DNA of 42,152 nt. Origin: an uncultured Sphingomonas sp. GTDB taxonomy: Bacteria > Pseudomonadota > Alphaproteobacteria > Sphingomonadales > Sphingomonadaceae. The stretch spans positions 1 to 42,152 of the forward strand of contig CAJYJW010000220.1 in assembly GCA_913775025.1 (NCBI GenBank), given 5' to 3'. The notes beneath the pieces were generated by a model. That model was not told the DNA's origin. It worked only from the letters and a program-made list of their open reading frames with translations, and did no database searches. Positions 7,764 through 15,508 of the stretch are shown one piece after another (the stretch's first letter is position 1; each line of letters starts with the position of its first letter). Both the position numbers and the translations under genes were made by a program.

Positions 7764-8575
7764 AGCGCGATCCTCTTCACGCCGGGCGCGCGGGTGAGGC
7801 CCTCGTCCAGCGTGGCGAGCGCCACCGCACGGTTCACCTCGGGCGCATATTCGAAGGGGGTCAGCACCGCATCGAAATCGAGCGGGGCGATGACGTCGCG
7901 GTAACCGCGCAGTTCGGCGTGGGTCAGCGGAATATCCTTGTGAAAGGCCTTGTGGCTGGAAATGGCGTGACTGCGGCCGTCGGCATCCTGATCGACCTTG
8001 AACATGTCGCCGCAAAACAATCGCCGCCCGGGCGCGTCGTGCAGCACCGCCTGCCCCTCATAATGGCCGCCGACGTGGTGCAGCGTATAGCCGGGCGCGA
8101 GGTCGAGCGTGTCGTCGTAGGGCGCGGTGACGCGGAACGCCTTGGTCATGCTCAGGTCGTCGCGCTGGATCGCCACCACGGCGGGCTCGAATTCGCGCTG
8201 GAGCTGGAACAGCGCGCCATATCCATGCGCGTGGCTGGCCGCGAGAAACGATATGCCACCAAGCGCCGCGATCTTATCCAGCATCGCAACGGAGTAATAA
8301 GGTGCTGCCTCGAACGCGATATTGCCGCCGTCGCGCACGATCAGCCAGCCGGTGCCGGCAAGGCCCAGCGCGGGGCGCGTGGTGAATGCCCAGAGGCCGG
8401 GCGCTACTTCCCGTGCATCGCCCTCATGCGTCGCGGCGACCTCCGCCTCGGGCAGGAAGCGCCAGCCGTCTTCGGGCAAATCGTTGCGGACATCGGTGCA
8501 GACCGGGCAGTCCGGCGGCGCGAAATGGCGCTGCCAGAAACCGCAATTGGCGCAGGCGAACCATGTCAAAGGCAT
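7760..8575 (-). CDS. Zinc-ribbon MBL-fold metallo-hydrolase-like protein
   Basis: A 271-residue protein with two parts. An N-terminal zinc ribbon is formed by Cys8/Cys11 (CANC) and Cys23/Cys26 (CPVC). A metallo-beta-lactamase fold follows. The signature HxHxDH reads SHAHGYG (His115, His117), so the Asp-His half is replaced by Tyr-Gly. The later ligands are kept as GGHYEG (His171) and FCGDMF (Asp190), with extra His residues in RSHAISSHKAFH. This suggests at most one canonical metal site, or a rebuilt one. The gene overlaps the dehydrogenase upstream by 10 bp and the YcaO gene downstream by GTGA. Its substrate is unknown; thioester, phosphodiester or redox chemistry are all possible in this fold. 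Confidence 0.85.
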   Translation of the reverse strand: MPLTWFACANCGFWQRHFAPPDCPVCTDVRNDLPEDGWRFLPEAEVAATHEGDAREVAPGLWAFTTRPALGLAGTGWLIVRDGGNIAFEAAPYYSVAMLDKIAALGGISFLAASHAHGYGALFQLQREFEPAVVAIQRDDLSMTKAFRVTAPYDDTLDLAPGYTLHHVGGHYEGQAVLHDAPGRRLFCGDMFKVDQDADGRSHAISSHKAFHKDIPLTHAELRGYRDVIAPLDFDAVLTPFEYAPEVNRAVALATLDEGLTRAPGVKRIAL

Positions 8576-9567
8576 GAGCGGGCATCCCGATAGGCGCGGT
8601 CGAACAGCCGCATCAGCGCCAGATCGCGCGCCATGGAGAAATCATGCGCCTCCCCCCGCGCCGCCGCCATGAACGCCGCCGCTTGGGCGGTGAAAGGCGA
8701 GGTTTCGCCGTCGAAGGCGATCGGCGCGTCGTGGCCGGTCGTCGCGCAGCGGCGGGCAAGCGTGCCGCCCGCCGTCTGCCCCATCGTATCGGTGGCGATC
8801 AGCAGACCGCGCTCGCCCAGCACCTCAAGCCGGCGGCGAGGCAGCACCTCGGCGCAATTGTAGGCGACATGGCTCTGGAACAGCACGCCGGATGCGGAGC
8901 GTCCTGTCAGCATCCCGCCATCGTCCACCGGATAGGCGTGGATGCGGCGCTGAAGCGTGATCGACAGGTCGGCCAGCGGTTCGCCCAGCAACCGCTCGGA
9001 CAGATCGAGGCCGTGGAGGGCGAGGTCGATCACGGCGCCGCCGCCCGCGCGCGCCGGGTCGGCGCGCCAATTGTCGTGCGCCGCCCCGTTCGGCGACCAG
9101 GCGGGATCGACCCAGCAGGCATAGACGATCCGCACCGCCACCGGGCGGCCGATCTCGCCGCCGGCGATCGCCTCGGCCATCGCCCGGTGGGCGGGGTGGT
9201 GGCGCTGATCGAAGGCGGTGCCGTAGAGCGCCCCGCCCGATACCGCCTCCGCCATCGCTTCGGCCTGATCGAGCGTGGCGGCAATCGGTTTCTCGCACAG
9301 CACCGGCACGCCAGCCGCCGCCGCCGCGCGGACCGGTGCCAGATGCGCATCGTTCGGCGTGGCGACGTACAGCAGATCGCAGGCGCCGGCGTTCAGCATC
9401 GCCTCCACGCTGTCGAACGCCGCGATCCCTGCCGCATCGGCCTGCATGCGCGACGTGGGGGACGGATCGGCGATGGCCGCCACGGTGCCGCCCGAGGCGC
9501 GGATGGCGGGGGCCATATAATCACGCGCGACCCAGCCGTAGCCGGCGATGCCCCAGCGCATCACCAT
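8566..9567 (-). CDS. Gfo/Idh/MocA family NAD(P)-dependent oxidoreductase
   Basis: A 333-residue dehydrogenase. The N-terminal Rossmann motif is GIAGYGWVA (residues 6-14), the beta-2 acid lies in AIADP, and the family EKP motif is CEKPIA (Lys93). The C-terminal alpha/beta domain carries GGAVIDLALHGLDL, the position of the catalytic His in this family. Members oxidise sugars and cyclitols, including myo- and scyllo-inositol (IolG, IolX). Beside a MIPS gene, a cyclitol or inositol-glycoside substrate is a fair inference. Two ATGs compete: 9567 (overlap 7 with the methyltransferase stop) and 9561 (TGATG, overlap 1). The choice changes only two residues. Confidence 0.9.
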   Translation of the reverse strand: MVMRWGIAGYGWVARDYMAPAIRASGGTVAAIADPSPTSRMQADAAGIAAFDSVEAMLNAGACDLLYVATPNDAHLAPVRAAAAAGVPVLCEKPIAATLDQAEAMAEAVSGGALYGTAFDQRHHPAHRAMAEAIAGGEIGRPVAVRIVYACWVDPAWSPNGAAHDNWRADPARAGGGAVIDLALHGLDLSERLLGEPLADLSITLQRRIHAYPVDDGGMLTGRSASGVLFQSHVAYNCAEVLPRRRLEVLGERGLLIATDTMGQTAGGTLARRCATTGHDAPIAFDGETSPFTAQAAAFMAAARGEAHDFSMARDLALMRLFDRAYRDARSCL

Positions 9568-10670
9568 CGTTCCGGCAGGTCGACAGTGCGGCGCAGGCGC
9601 GCGTCGGATACGGCGCCCGTCGCCTCGCGCGGCAAGGCCCAGAGGCAGCCGTCGCCATATTCGTCGCGATAGCGGGGCGAAGGCCAGATCGCGCCGTCCT
9701 CCCCCAGCAGCGGGTTGGGCCGCAGCGTTGCACTCTTAAGCGGCATGGCCAGGCCCCGCGATACGATATGCGGTGGTGCCCCGCGCCCCTCCACAAGCGA
9801 CCATGCCTCGATCCGGGGATCGTCGTGAAAGGAAGTAACGGTCGGGGCGACCTCGTCAATCAGCGCGTCGAACAGCGCGCGTTCGTCGTGCACCTGCGCA
9901 TCCGGAAACAGCGCGGCCCATTCGCCAGCGGTGCGTGCAGGGCCCTTCGCGCCGCCCTCCACGCCTGCGTTGTGCAGGTGGCTGATCGCCAGCACGCCGC
10001 CTGGCGCGGTCGCGGCGCGCAGGCGGGCGGCGACCTGCGCTTGACCGGGCAGGAAATAGAAGGCGTCGTGGCACATCACCAGATCGAAGCGATCGCCCGC
10101 GATCGGCCATCCGGCGGCGGCATCGAAAACCACATAGTCGGCGTCCGGCGCGACCCAGTTCTTCGCCAGCCAGCATTTGGCGAACACCACGTCCGCCCCC
10201 GTGCAAGAGACGCCGCGCCGGCCAAGCTCGCGCAGATAATGGCCGATGCCGCACGCCAGCTCGAACGCGCTGGCGGGCTCACTCCAATGCGCCTCCAGCA
10301 AAGCGAGCCCGGCGAGATAGGTCGGGTCGCTCCAGCGGTAGGCGAAATAATCGGCGACCGGCCCCAGCCGCAGCAACGCCATCGCCTCGCGCAGCGAAAG
10401 CGTGTCCCGCTCCCGCACCAGCCGCTTGAGTTCGGTCAGGTCGGTCGCGGGGCCGGTCCACCACGCATCCTGGTCGGTGAGCAGCGCGACGAGCGCGTCA
10501 TCCGGGCAGCCGGCGTCGAGATGATCGAGCGCGACCGCAACGAGCCCTTCGCTCTCCGTCCGCAGATAGGGGATGCCGTCGATCACCGGCCACCGCTCCC
10601 CCGGGGCGGCGAGCGAATGCGGCGTGTCCGCCACCAGTAGCCGGCCGGTCAGCGGAGACCGCAACGTCAT
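9561..10670 (-). CDS. SAM-dependent methyltransferase with Trm112-like N-terminus
   Basis: A 369-residue class I methyltransferase. The N-terminal ~40 residues (SPLTGRLL ... WPVIDGIPYL) resemble the Trm112-like domain often fused to bacterial methyltransferases, but the zinc cysteines are absent. The SAM-binding motif I is FELACGIGHY (136-145); motif II/III-like segments follow as GADVVFAK and DRFDLVMCHDAFYF. The last ~100 residues are not recognisable and may form a substrate domain. The ATG at 10670 overlaps the upstream HD-like gene stop (ATGA); the track's extension to 11111 is a shadow. Within this operon it probably methylates an O, N or S of the inositol-derived product or intermediate (inference). 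Confidence 0.88.
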   Translation of the reverse strand: MTLRSPLTGRLLVADTPHSLAAPGERWPVIDGIPYLRTESEGLVAVALDHLDAGCPDDALVALLTDQDAWWTGPATDLTELKRLVRERDTLSLREAMALLRLGPVADYFAYRWSDPTYLAGLALLEAHWSEPASAFELACGIGHYLRELGRRGVSCTGADVVFAKCWLAKNWVAPDADYVVFDAAAGWPIAGDRFDLVMCHDAFYFLPGQAQVAARLRAATAPGGVLAISHLHNAGVEGGAKGPARTAGEWAALFPDAQVHDERALFDALIDEVAPTVTSFHDDPRIEAWSLVEGRGAPPHIVSRGLAMPLKSATLRPNPLLGEDGAIWPSPRYRDEYGDGCLWALPREATGAVSDARLRRTVDLPERW

Positions 10671-11605
10671 GCCAGCCCGGCGTCGGCGAGAATGCGGTCG
10701 TGGAACGCCTTGACCGGACCGTCGTGGACCAGCCCGTAATCGTCGAGCACGATCCCCATCGTCAGGCGGGCGGCGCGGGTGTGCTGCTCGATCTCCAGCA
10801 CGCGATCGATCACGTCGCCGGTGTGGAAGGCACGCGCCTCCGCCGTCTCGTCCCCACCGATCGGGGCCAGCGCGGCATCGAGGCGCGCGGTGAGCGCGGG
10901 GTTCATTGCGGTCACCTCGGCCATGCTGAGGCGACGCGCCTCTTCGATCACGGGGGCCAGCCAATCGCCCAGCAGCATCTCGCCCGAATAGCCGCTGTCC
11001 GGCATGTCCGCGCTGTGCAGGTGATGCGCCATGCCGGCGAGGAACACCTCCACCGGGTCCGCGCCGTGCCAGCCGCAGGCAAGCACACCATATACCGCAA
11101 CGATCAGGCAATGCTCGGCGTGGTTTTCGGCCGGTTGCAGCATGATGCGCGGCTGGCCGGGGCAGGTCACCCCCGCGCGCGGCTGCCGCGCCAGCTTGTC
11201 GACGAAGGCAGGCACCGCCCCCGCCGCCGGCCGGCCGAGCGGCAAGGCCGCGCGCAGCCGGGCGGCAAGCGCGGGATCGAGCGTGTCGGCCACCTCATCG
11301 AACGCGCGCTCCAGCACCGCGACCGCGCCTTTGCCCGCGCCCAGCGCCGTCAGCGTCGCCAGATCGAGATCGCCCAGCCGCGCCGAGACGATCGCCGAGG
11401 CGACCACCTGCGCCATCACCGTCTCCGGCGCATCCCCGCGCGCCAGCGCCGCCCAGCCGAGCACGAACAGCCGCTCCGCAATCGACCCCGCCCCTTGCGC
11501 CGAATATACCCGCTTCAGATCCCCCAGCTCGCGCAGGAACGGGAGCGCCGCCGGCGAAAGGCCGGCGGCCGCGGTGGCGATTTCGGACGGGGCCGCCGGG
11601 GTCAC
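10667..11605 (-). CDS. HD-like domain protein of the inositol operon
   Basis: 312 residues from a GTG start at 11605, overlapping the MIPS stop (GTGA). The N-terminal ~140 residues are helical and not recognised. The C-terminal half resembles an HD domain: NHAEHC (His162, His165), then GMAHHLHSAD (His194, His195) where HD proteins have LLHD, and FHTGDVIDRV (His261, Asp267). The HD pair therefore reads HH. HD-fold proteins include metal-dependent phosphohydrolases and mixed-valent diiron oxygenases such as myo-inositol oxygenase and PhnZ. Position directly after MIPS makes dephosphorylation or oxidation of an inositol phosphate or derivative possible, but the sequence does not decide between them. 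The fold assignment itself is moderate. Confidence 0.7.
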   Translation of the reverse strand: MTPAAPSEIATAAAGLSPAALPFLRELGDLKRVYSAQGAGSIAERLFVLGWAALARGDAPETVMAQVVASAIVSARLGDLDLATLTALGAGKGAVAVLERAFDEVADTLDPALAARLRAALPLGRPAAGAVPAFVDKLARQPRAGVTCPGQPRIMLQPAENHAEHCLIVAVYGVLACGWHGADPVEVFLAGMAHHLHSADMPDSGYSGEMLLGDWLAPVIEEARRLSMAEVTAMNPALTARLDAALAPIGGDETAEARAFHTGDVIDRVLEIEQHTRAARLTMGIVLDDYGLVHDGPVKAFHDRILADAGLA

Positions 11606-12780
11606 GCGCGCTTGCCGCCCAGCCACGTATCCAGGATTAGCTGCTGCTCGGGGAAGCTGTGCACAGGCTCGCCGCCCTTCGTTTGCGGCAGCTTGAAGAA
11701 CAGGCCCATCTGCTCCTGCACACCGCCCTCGCCGCGCTGCTTGGCCAGATCGAGGCACCGCGCGATCTCGATCGCGAGCGGCGCGGCCAGGATCGAGTCC
11801 TTGCACAGGAAGTTCAGCTTGAGCTGCATCTTCTGGCCCATAAAGCCGGTGAGATCGATATTGTCCCACGCTTCCTTGTCGTCGCCACGCGGGCGGTAAT
11901 AATGGATCATCACGATATGATCCTCCACCGGATAGCCGAGGATCGAGTTCAGCACGCTGCCCTTGGTGCCGAGCTTCGACTGCAGCGACTTCGGATCGTC
12001 GAGCGCGAGCCCGTCCGAATTGCCGAGGATGTTGGTGGAGAACCAGCCGTCCACATGCAGCGCGCGATCGCGCAGCGCGGGCGCGATCACGGTCTTCATG
12101 AACGTCTGCCCGGTCTTGCCGTCCTTGCCGGCCACGGGCACGTTCCGCTCCGCCGCGAAATCCGCCAGCGGCGCGATGTCCGCCGCCACGGAAGGCGTGA
12201 AGTTGGCGTAGGGCGTGTCCGCGTCGATCGCCGCATAGGCATAGAGCATCGCCGGGCTGATCGCGGCATCGTCCTCGTCCAGCCCGCGCTCGAACGCCTC
12301 GCGCGATCGCAGCGCCGCGTCGCCGGCGTTCGGCACCCGCTCGGTGGAGGCGAGGTTGACGACGACGACGCGATCGAGCGACTTTTCCTCGCGGAAGCGG
12401 CGCAGATCGTCCTGAATCTGCTTCACCACGCCGCGATGGCCGCCCTCCAGCTTGTTGCTGCCGTCGATGTTGGCGCAATAGCCGGTGCTGCCGGCCGCCT
12501 TCCACGGCCGCATGTCGTTCAGCGCCGCGGCGCCGTCGGCCAATTCCGCCTTGCCGATCACGCCATGGCGCAGCGCGCAATCGCCCAGCGTATCGCCGGT
12601 CAGATCCCAGCCGCCGAACACGATGTCGCGATAGGGCACCATGCCCGCCACGTCACGATCGGCCAGCGGCAGCCCATCGAGGCTGTTGGAGCCCGCCTTG
12701 ATCATCTCGATCCCGGCGATGGCGGTGGTGGCGACCGCCCCGCCCACGCCCACGATCGCCACGCCCAGCCGTTCCGCCAT
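11602..12780 (-). CDS. ino1: myo-Inositol-1-phosphate synthase (inositol-3-phosphate synthase)
   Basis: A 392-residue NAD-dependent enzyme that cyclises glucose-6-phosphate to 1L-myo-inositol-1-phosphate in the cytoplasm. Visible family marks are the Rossmann loop GVGGAVATT (11-19), the hallmark GKDGKTGQTFMKT (218-230) and STNILGNSDG. It is the first gene of the operon; a GAGAGGATGATGT ribosome-binding context precedes the ATG. Eight downstream genes follow without a single intergenic base, so it defines the likely precursor of the pathway. Many alphaproteobacteria lack MIPS; sphingomonads that have it are thought to use it for inositol lipids, which is one alternative destiny for the product here. 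Confidence 0.96.
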   Translation of the reverse strand: MAERLGVAIVGVGGAVATTAIAGIEMIKAGSNSLDGLPLADRDVAGMVPYRDIVFGGWDLTGDTLGDCALRHGVIGKAELADGAAALNDMRPWKAAGSTGYCANIDGSNKLEGGHRGVVKQIQDDLRRFREEKSLDRVVVVNLASTERVPNAGDAALRSREAFERGLDEDDAAISPAMLYAYAAIDADTPYANFTPSVAADIAPLADFAAERNVPVAGKDGKTGQTFMKTVIAPALRDRALHVDGWFSTNILGNSDGLALDDPKSLQSKLGTKGSVLNSILGYPVEDHIVMIHYYRPRGDDKEAWDNIDLTGFMGQKMQLKLNFLCKDSILAAPLAIEIARCLDLAKQRGEGGVQEQMGLFFKLPQTKGGEPVHSFPEQQLILDTWLGGKRA

Positions 12781-12840
12781 ACATCATCCTCTCGTCAAAC
12801 CCGATGCGGGTCGTGAACAGAGGGTTAAGCGGGCAATGTG

Positions 12841-12863
12841 CGGCGGAGTAGGATCTACGCCGG
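12841..12863. promoter_or_regulatory. Imperfect palindrome in the ino1 promoter region, candidate operator
   Basis: CGGCG-ga-GTAG-GAT-CTAC-GCCG lies in the 110-bp gap between the Crp/Fnr-type gene and ino1, about 60 bp upstream of the ino1 ATG. It is a GTAG/CTAC dyad flanked by CGGCG/CGCCG with a 2-nt offset. A self-palindromic ACATATGT lies at the far end of the gap beside the regulator stop. Either could bind the adjacent regulator; no known consensus (such as the FNR TTGAT-N4-ATCAA) is present. Confidence 0.3.
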
Positions 12864-12890
12864 CCACGCGAAAATAAAGTTCTTCATCCG

Positions 12891-13673
12891 TTACATATGT
12901 GCGCGCTCTGGCGCGGGCGAATGATCCACATCATCCGGCGTGCCGGTCGGCGGCAGCCAGTCGGTGGCGATCTCGCCATGACGATCGGTGAAGTCGACCA
13001 TCGCCGCCAGCCGATCGACATCGTTGATGCGGATGATCCTGCCGGTACGCTCGACCAGTCCGGTCTCCGTCAACGCCTTCAACGATCGACTGACGTGCGT
13101 TTTCGTCAATCCCACCGCATCGCCCAGATCCTGCTGCGTCAGCGGTAGCTCGAAGCTGGAGCCGTTCAGCCCGTCCACCACTCGCAGCCGGGCCCGGATA
13201 TCGAGCAGCAACGTGGCGATACGGGTGAAACCGTCCGTCCGCCCGACCGAGGTCAGCCGTTCCGCCATGGAAACCTGTTCCGAAGCGCCCACCGCATAGA
13301 GCAGTGCCCCCAGCCGGGGGTGGCTACGGAACAACCGCCCGAAGGCGGGCTTCGGTATCTCCAGCAAGGTGGCGTTGCTGACGGCGCGCAACGTCGCCGC
13401 GCTATACCCCCAAGCGATCGAGAAGGTCGTCGTGATGTCACCGACGAAGTAAAAGCGCAGGATCTGTCGCCCACCGTCCTTCAGCCGCACCGATCCATGT
13501 AACCAGCCGCTGGCGACGACATAGAGCTTGTCGATCTCCGCCCCTTCCTCGACCACGATATCGCCGGCGCGAAAGGCGCGCTCACGCCGTTCCAGCCGGC
13601 GCAGCGCATCCCGTTCCGCATAGGTGAGGGCGAGGTGGCGCGAGAGGCGGGTTTCCAGCGGGCTGTCATGCAT
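12891..13673 (-). CDS. Crp/Fnr family transcriptional regulator
   Basis: 260 residues. The N-terminal cyclic-nucleotide-binding-type beta-barrel spans roughly 15-130 (FRAGDIVVEEGAEIDKLYVV, GRQILRFYFVGDI). A dimerisation helix and a C-terminal winged helix follow, with the HTH LTQQDLGDAVGLTKTHVSRSLKAL. There is no N-terminal Cys cluster, so it is not an oxygen-sensing Fe-S FNR; the ligand is unknown. It lies 110 bp upstream of ino1 on the same strand, which makes it a candidate regulator of the inositol operon (inference from position). Many sphingomonad genomes carry several similar orphan Crp-like genes, so a global target set is equally possible. Confidence 0.9.
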   Translation of the reverse strand: MHDSPLETRLSRHLALTYAERDALRRLERRERAFRAGDIVVEEGAEIDKLYVVASGWLHGSVRLKDGGRQILRFYFVGDITTTFSIAWGYSAATLRAVSNATLLEIPKPAFGRLFRSHPRLGALLYAVGASEQVSMAERLTSVGRTDGFTRIATLLLDIRARLRVVDGLNGSSFELPLTQQDLGDAVGLTKTHVSRSLKALTETGLVERTGRIIRINDVDRLAAMVDFTDRHGEIATDWLPPTGTPDDVDHSPAPERAHM

Positions 13674-13696
13674 GAGGCGTTAGTGAGAACGCCGGT

Positions 13697-13728
13697 CGGG
13701 AATGGCGGGTCCATCGCCATCGTTCCCG
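13697..13728. terminator. Hairpin downstream of the AI-2E family gene
   Basis: CGGGAA-TGGCG, loop, CGCCA-tcg-TTCCCG forms an 11-bp stem with a 3-nt bulge, about 10 bp past the AI-2E stop on the minus strand and upstream of the Crp-like gene. No T-tract follows, so intrinsic termination is uncertain. Confidence 0.4.
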
Positions 13729-13737
13729 GTCGATCGA

Positions 13738-14820
13738 TCAACCGTCCACGTGAGCCAAGGCGGCGCTGGCCTGCCGCTGCTCCGTGAGGATCTGCCAGCC
13801 GGTGATGAACAGTGCGCCGGCCAGCGGCCCGACGACGATGCCGCTGAGCCCGACGAGATTGATCCCCCCAAGCGTCGTCACCAGCACCAGCCAATCCGGA
13901 ATGCCGGTATCGCGGCCGACGAGGATCGGCCGGAGGATATTGTCGGCGAGGCCGATCACGAGGACGCCCGAGGCGACGACCACCACCGCCTGCCAGATCG
14001 CCCCCGTCGCCAGCAGATAGACGGTGACGGGCACCCAGATGATCGCCGGGCCGACCGCCGGCAACAGCGCCGCGATCGCCATCAGCAGCCCCCACAGCAG
14101 CGCGGCGGGCAGGCCGACGATCCAGAACGTCACCGCCCCTAGCGCCCCCTGCACCAGCGCGACGACTCCCGATCCCTTGATCGTCGCGCGGACCACCGAC
14201 ACGAACTTGTCCGTCAGCCGCTTCGCCACGCCGCTTTCCAGCGGCAGCGCGCGGACCACCGCCGGGCCGATGCGCTCGCCATCGCGCAGCAGGAAATAGG
14301 TGACGTACAGCCCGACGCCGAAGGCCAGCAGAAACGCCGCCGCATTGGCCCCGATCGAGAAGGCCTGCCGCGCGATCATGCTGACGCTGTTGCTGACCGA
14401 CTGCGACAGCCGCGCCTGCGCGCGCTCGAAACTGTCGAACCCGGCGGAATCGAGCGCATGCTGGAGCCGGAACGGCAGCGCATCATGGACCTGCCGGAAA
14501 TAGAGCGCGAAGTTGATCTGCCCGCTGCGGATCTGCGTATAGACGCCCGCCGCCTGCTCCACGACCATGCTGGCGATGATGATCGCCGGGATCACCACCG
14601 CGACCGTGATGATCAGCAGGGTGAGCGCCGCCGCCATGGTGCGGCGCCCGGGCCAGCGCCGCAGCAGCCGCTGGAACAAGGGCTGGAACAGCAGCGCTGC
14701 CAGCATCGCCCACAACAGCGCCCCGATGAAGCTCGACACGACAAGCGTGAGGCCGATCGTGATGAGGCCGAGAAAGAGGATGAGGCCGCCGTTTTCGACA
14801 CGGTGGCGGGCGATGGTCAT
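13738..14820 (-). CDS. AI-2E family transporter (PerM/YdiK-like membrane protein)
   Basis: 360 residues with the layout of the AI-2E exporter family (Pfam AI-2E_transport). Two paired N-terminal membrane segments (ILFLGLITIGLTLVV, ALLWAMLAALLF) are followed by a third at about 65-85 (LTLLIITVAVVIPAIII), an amphipathic periplasmic stretch at about 90-150, and a cluster of C-terminal segments. The family-typical LPAVGPAIIWVPV and GINLVGLSGIVVGPLAGAL are present. Family members include TqsA and a sodium-proton antiporter, so the name does not prove autoinducer export. It stands 64 bp from the Crp-like gene and 94 bp from the GNAT gene, apparently as its own unit. Confidence 0.92.
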   Translation of the reverse strand: MTIARHRVENGGLILFLGLITIGLTLVVSSFIGALLWAMLAALLFQPLFQRLLRRWPGRRTMAAALTLLIITVAVVIPAIIIASMVVEQAAGVYTQIRSGQINFALYFRQVHDALPFRLQHALDSAGFDSFERAQARLSQSVSNSVSMIARQAFSIGANAAAFLLAFGVGLYVTYFLLRDGERIGPAVVRALPLESGVAKRLTDKFVSVVRATIKGSGVVALVQGALGAVTFWIVGLPAALLWGLLMAIAALLPAVGPAIIWVPVTVYLLATGAIWQAVVVVASGVLVIGLADNILRPILVGRDTGIPDWLVLVTTLGGINLVGLSGIVVGPLAGALFITGWQILTEQRQASAALAHVDG

Positions 14821-14914
14821 TGCAGGAGGCCTTCGTCGCGAGGATCATCATCTGGAGAACCGGATCGCCGGTTCGTTGCGTGGGTGGAACGCTTCTCGTT
14901 CGGGATGGCTCCCG

Positions 14915-15487
14915 TCAGGCGCGGCTCATCGCATGGAAGCAGGGTCCGTTCGCGCCCATTTGCCATCGATCGGTTACGACGAAGCCCAGCCGCCGGTAGA
15001 CAGCGACGTTCCGTTCGACCGCCGTTTCCAAATAGACAGGCGCATCGCCGATCCTTTCCAGCCCTGCACGGATCGCGGCGGTGCCAAGCCCTTCCCCCTG
15101 TCGGCATGGATCGCAGGCGGCATAATGCAGATACCAGCAGGGCGATGCGGGCAGATGCGCCTCGATCGCATGCGCCACGCGCAAGGCGCGGACAATATTG
15201 CCGCCGAGCGCAACCGTCAGCGCGGGCGCCTGCGTCAGCATTTCGATGCCGGTGACGCGGTTCTGGCCGGGCGGGCGCCACAGGGTCGCCGCCGCGCCGT
15301 CCATCGTCACGAGTCGCATTCCGGCGCGGCCATCGCTGTCGAACAGCAGGCGGAACAGGCGTGGCAGACGACGGGCACGATCGGCGGCATCGGGAAAGAT
15401 GAAGGCGAAGGCGGGATCAGCGTGAAAGGCGCGCGCCATCATCGCGGCGATAGCGGCGCGATCCGTTGCTATGGCAGCGCGGATCAC
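14915..15487 (-). CDS. GNAT family N-acetyltransferase
   Basis: A 190-residue single GNAT domain. The acetyl-CoA pyrophosphate loop is RQGEGLGTAAI (R/Q-x-x-G-x-G type) near residue 130, followed by VYLETAVERNVAVYRRLGF, the standard GNAT beta-5/alpha-4 ending. It begins 21 bp after the outer-membrane efflux gene on the same strand, so it is probably the last gene of the efflux operon. An acetyltransferase beside a drug-efflux system could modify a toxic substrate, but the acceptor cannot be read from sequence. Confidence 0.9.
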   Translation of the reverse strand: MIRAAIATDRAAIAAMMARAFHADPAFAFIFPDAADRARRLPRLFRLLFDSDGRAGMRLVTMDGAAATLWRPPGQNRVTGIEMLTQAPALTVALGGNIVRALRVAHAIEAHLPASPCWYLHYAACDPCRQGEGLGTAAIRAGLERIGDAPVYLETAVERNVAVYRRLGFVVTDRWQMGANGPCFHAMSRA

Positions 15488-15508
15488 GATCCTGTCACGC
15501 GGCGCTGC

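Noticed and set aside
5449-8575. Resemblance to the ebo (eustigmatophyte/cyanobacterial eboABCDEF) cluster because of a sugar-isomerase-like TIM barrel
   Set aside because: No UbiA-type prenyltransferase, TatD hydrolase, dehydroquinate-synthase-like or phosphodiesterase genes are present.
9336-10640. 434-residue plus-strand ORF opposite the methyltransferase gene
   Set aside because: Shadow frame; the minus-strand methyltransferase has a clear SAM motif and coupled start.
3561-12780. The operon as a mycothiol or bacillithiol cluster
   Set aside because: No MshC-like cysteine ligase, MshD acetyltransferase or BshC is present, and the dehydrogenase, YcaO, MBL and TIM-barrel genes have no role in those pathways. 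Only the MIPS/GT4/PIG-L logic is shared.
4081-12816. Long plus-strand ORFs opposite the inositol operon (for example 6273-7904 and 11659-12816)
   Set aside because: Arg/Ala/Gly/His-rich antisense shadows of high-GC genes with no domain features.
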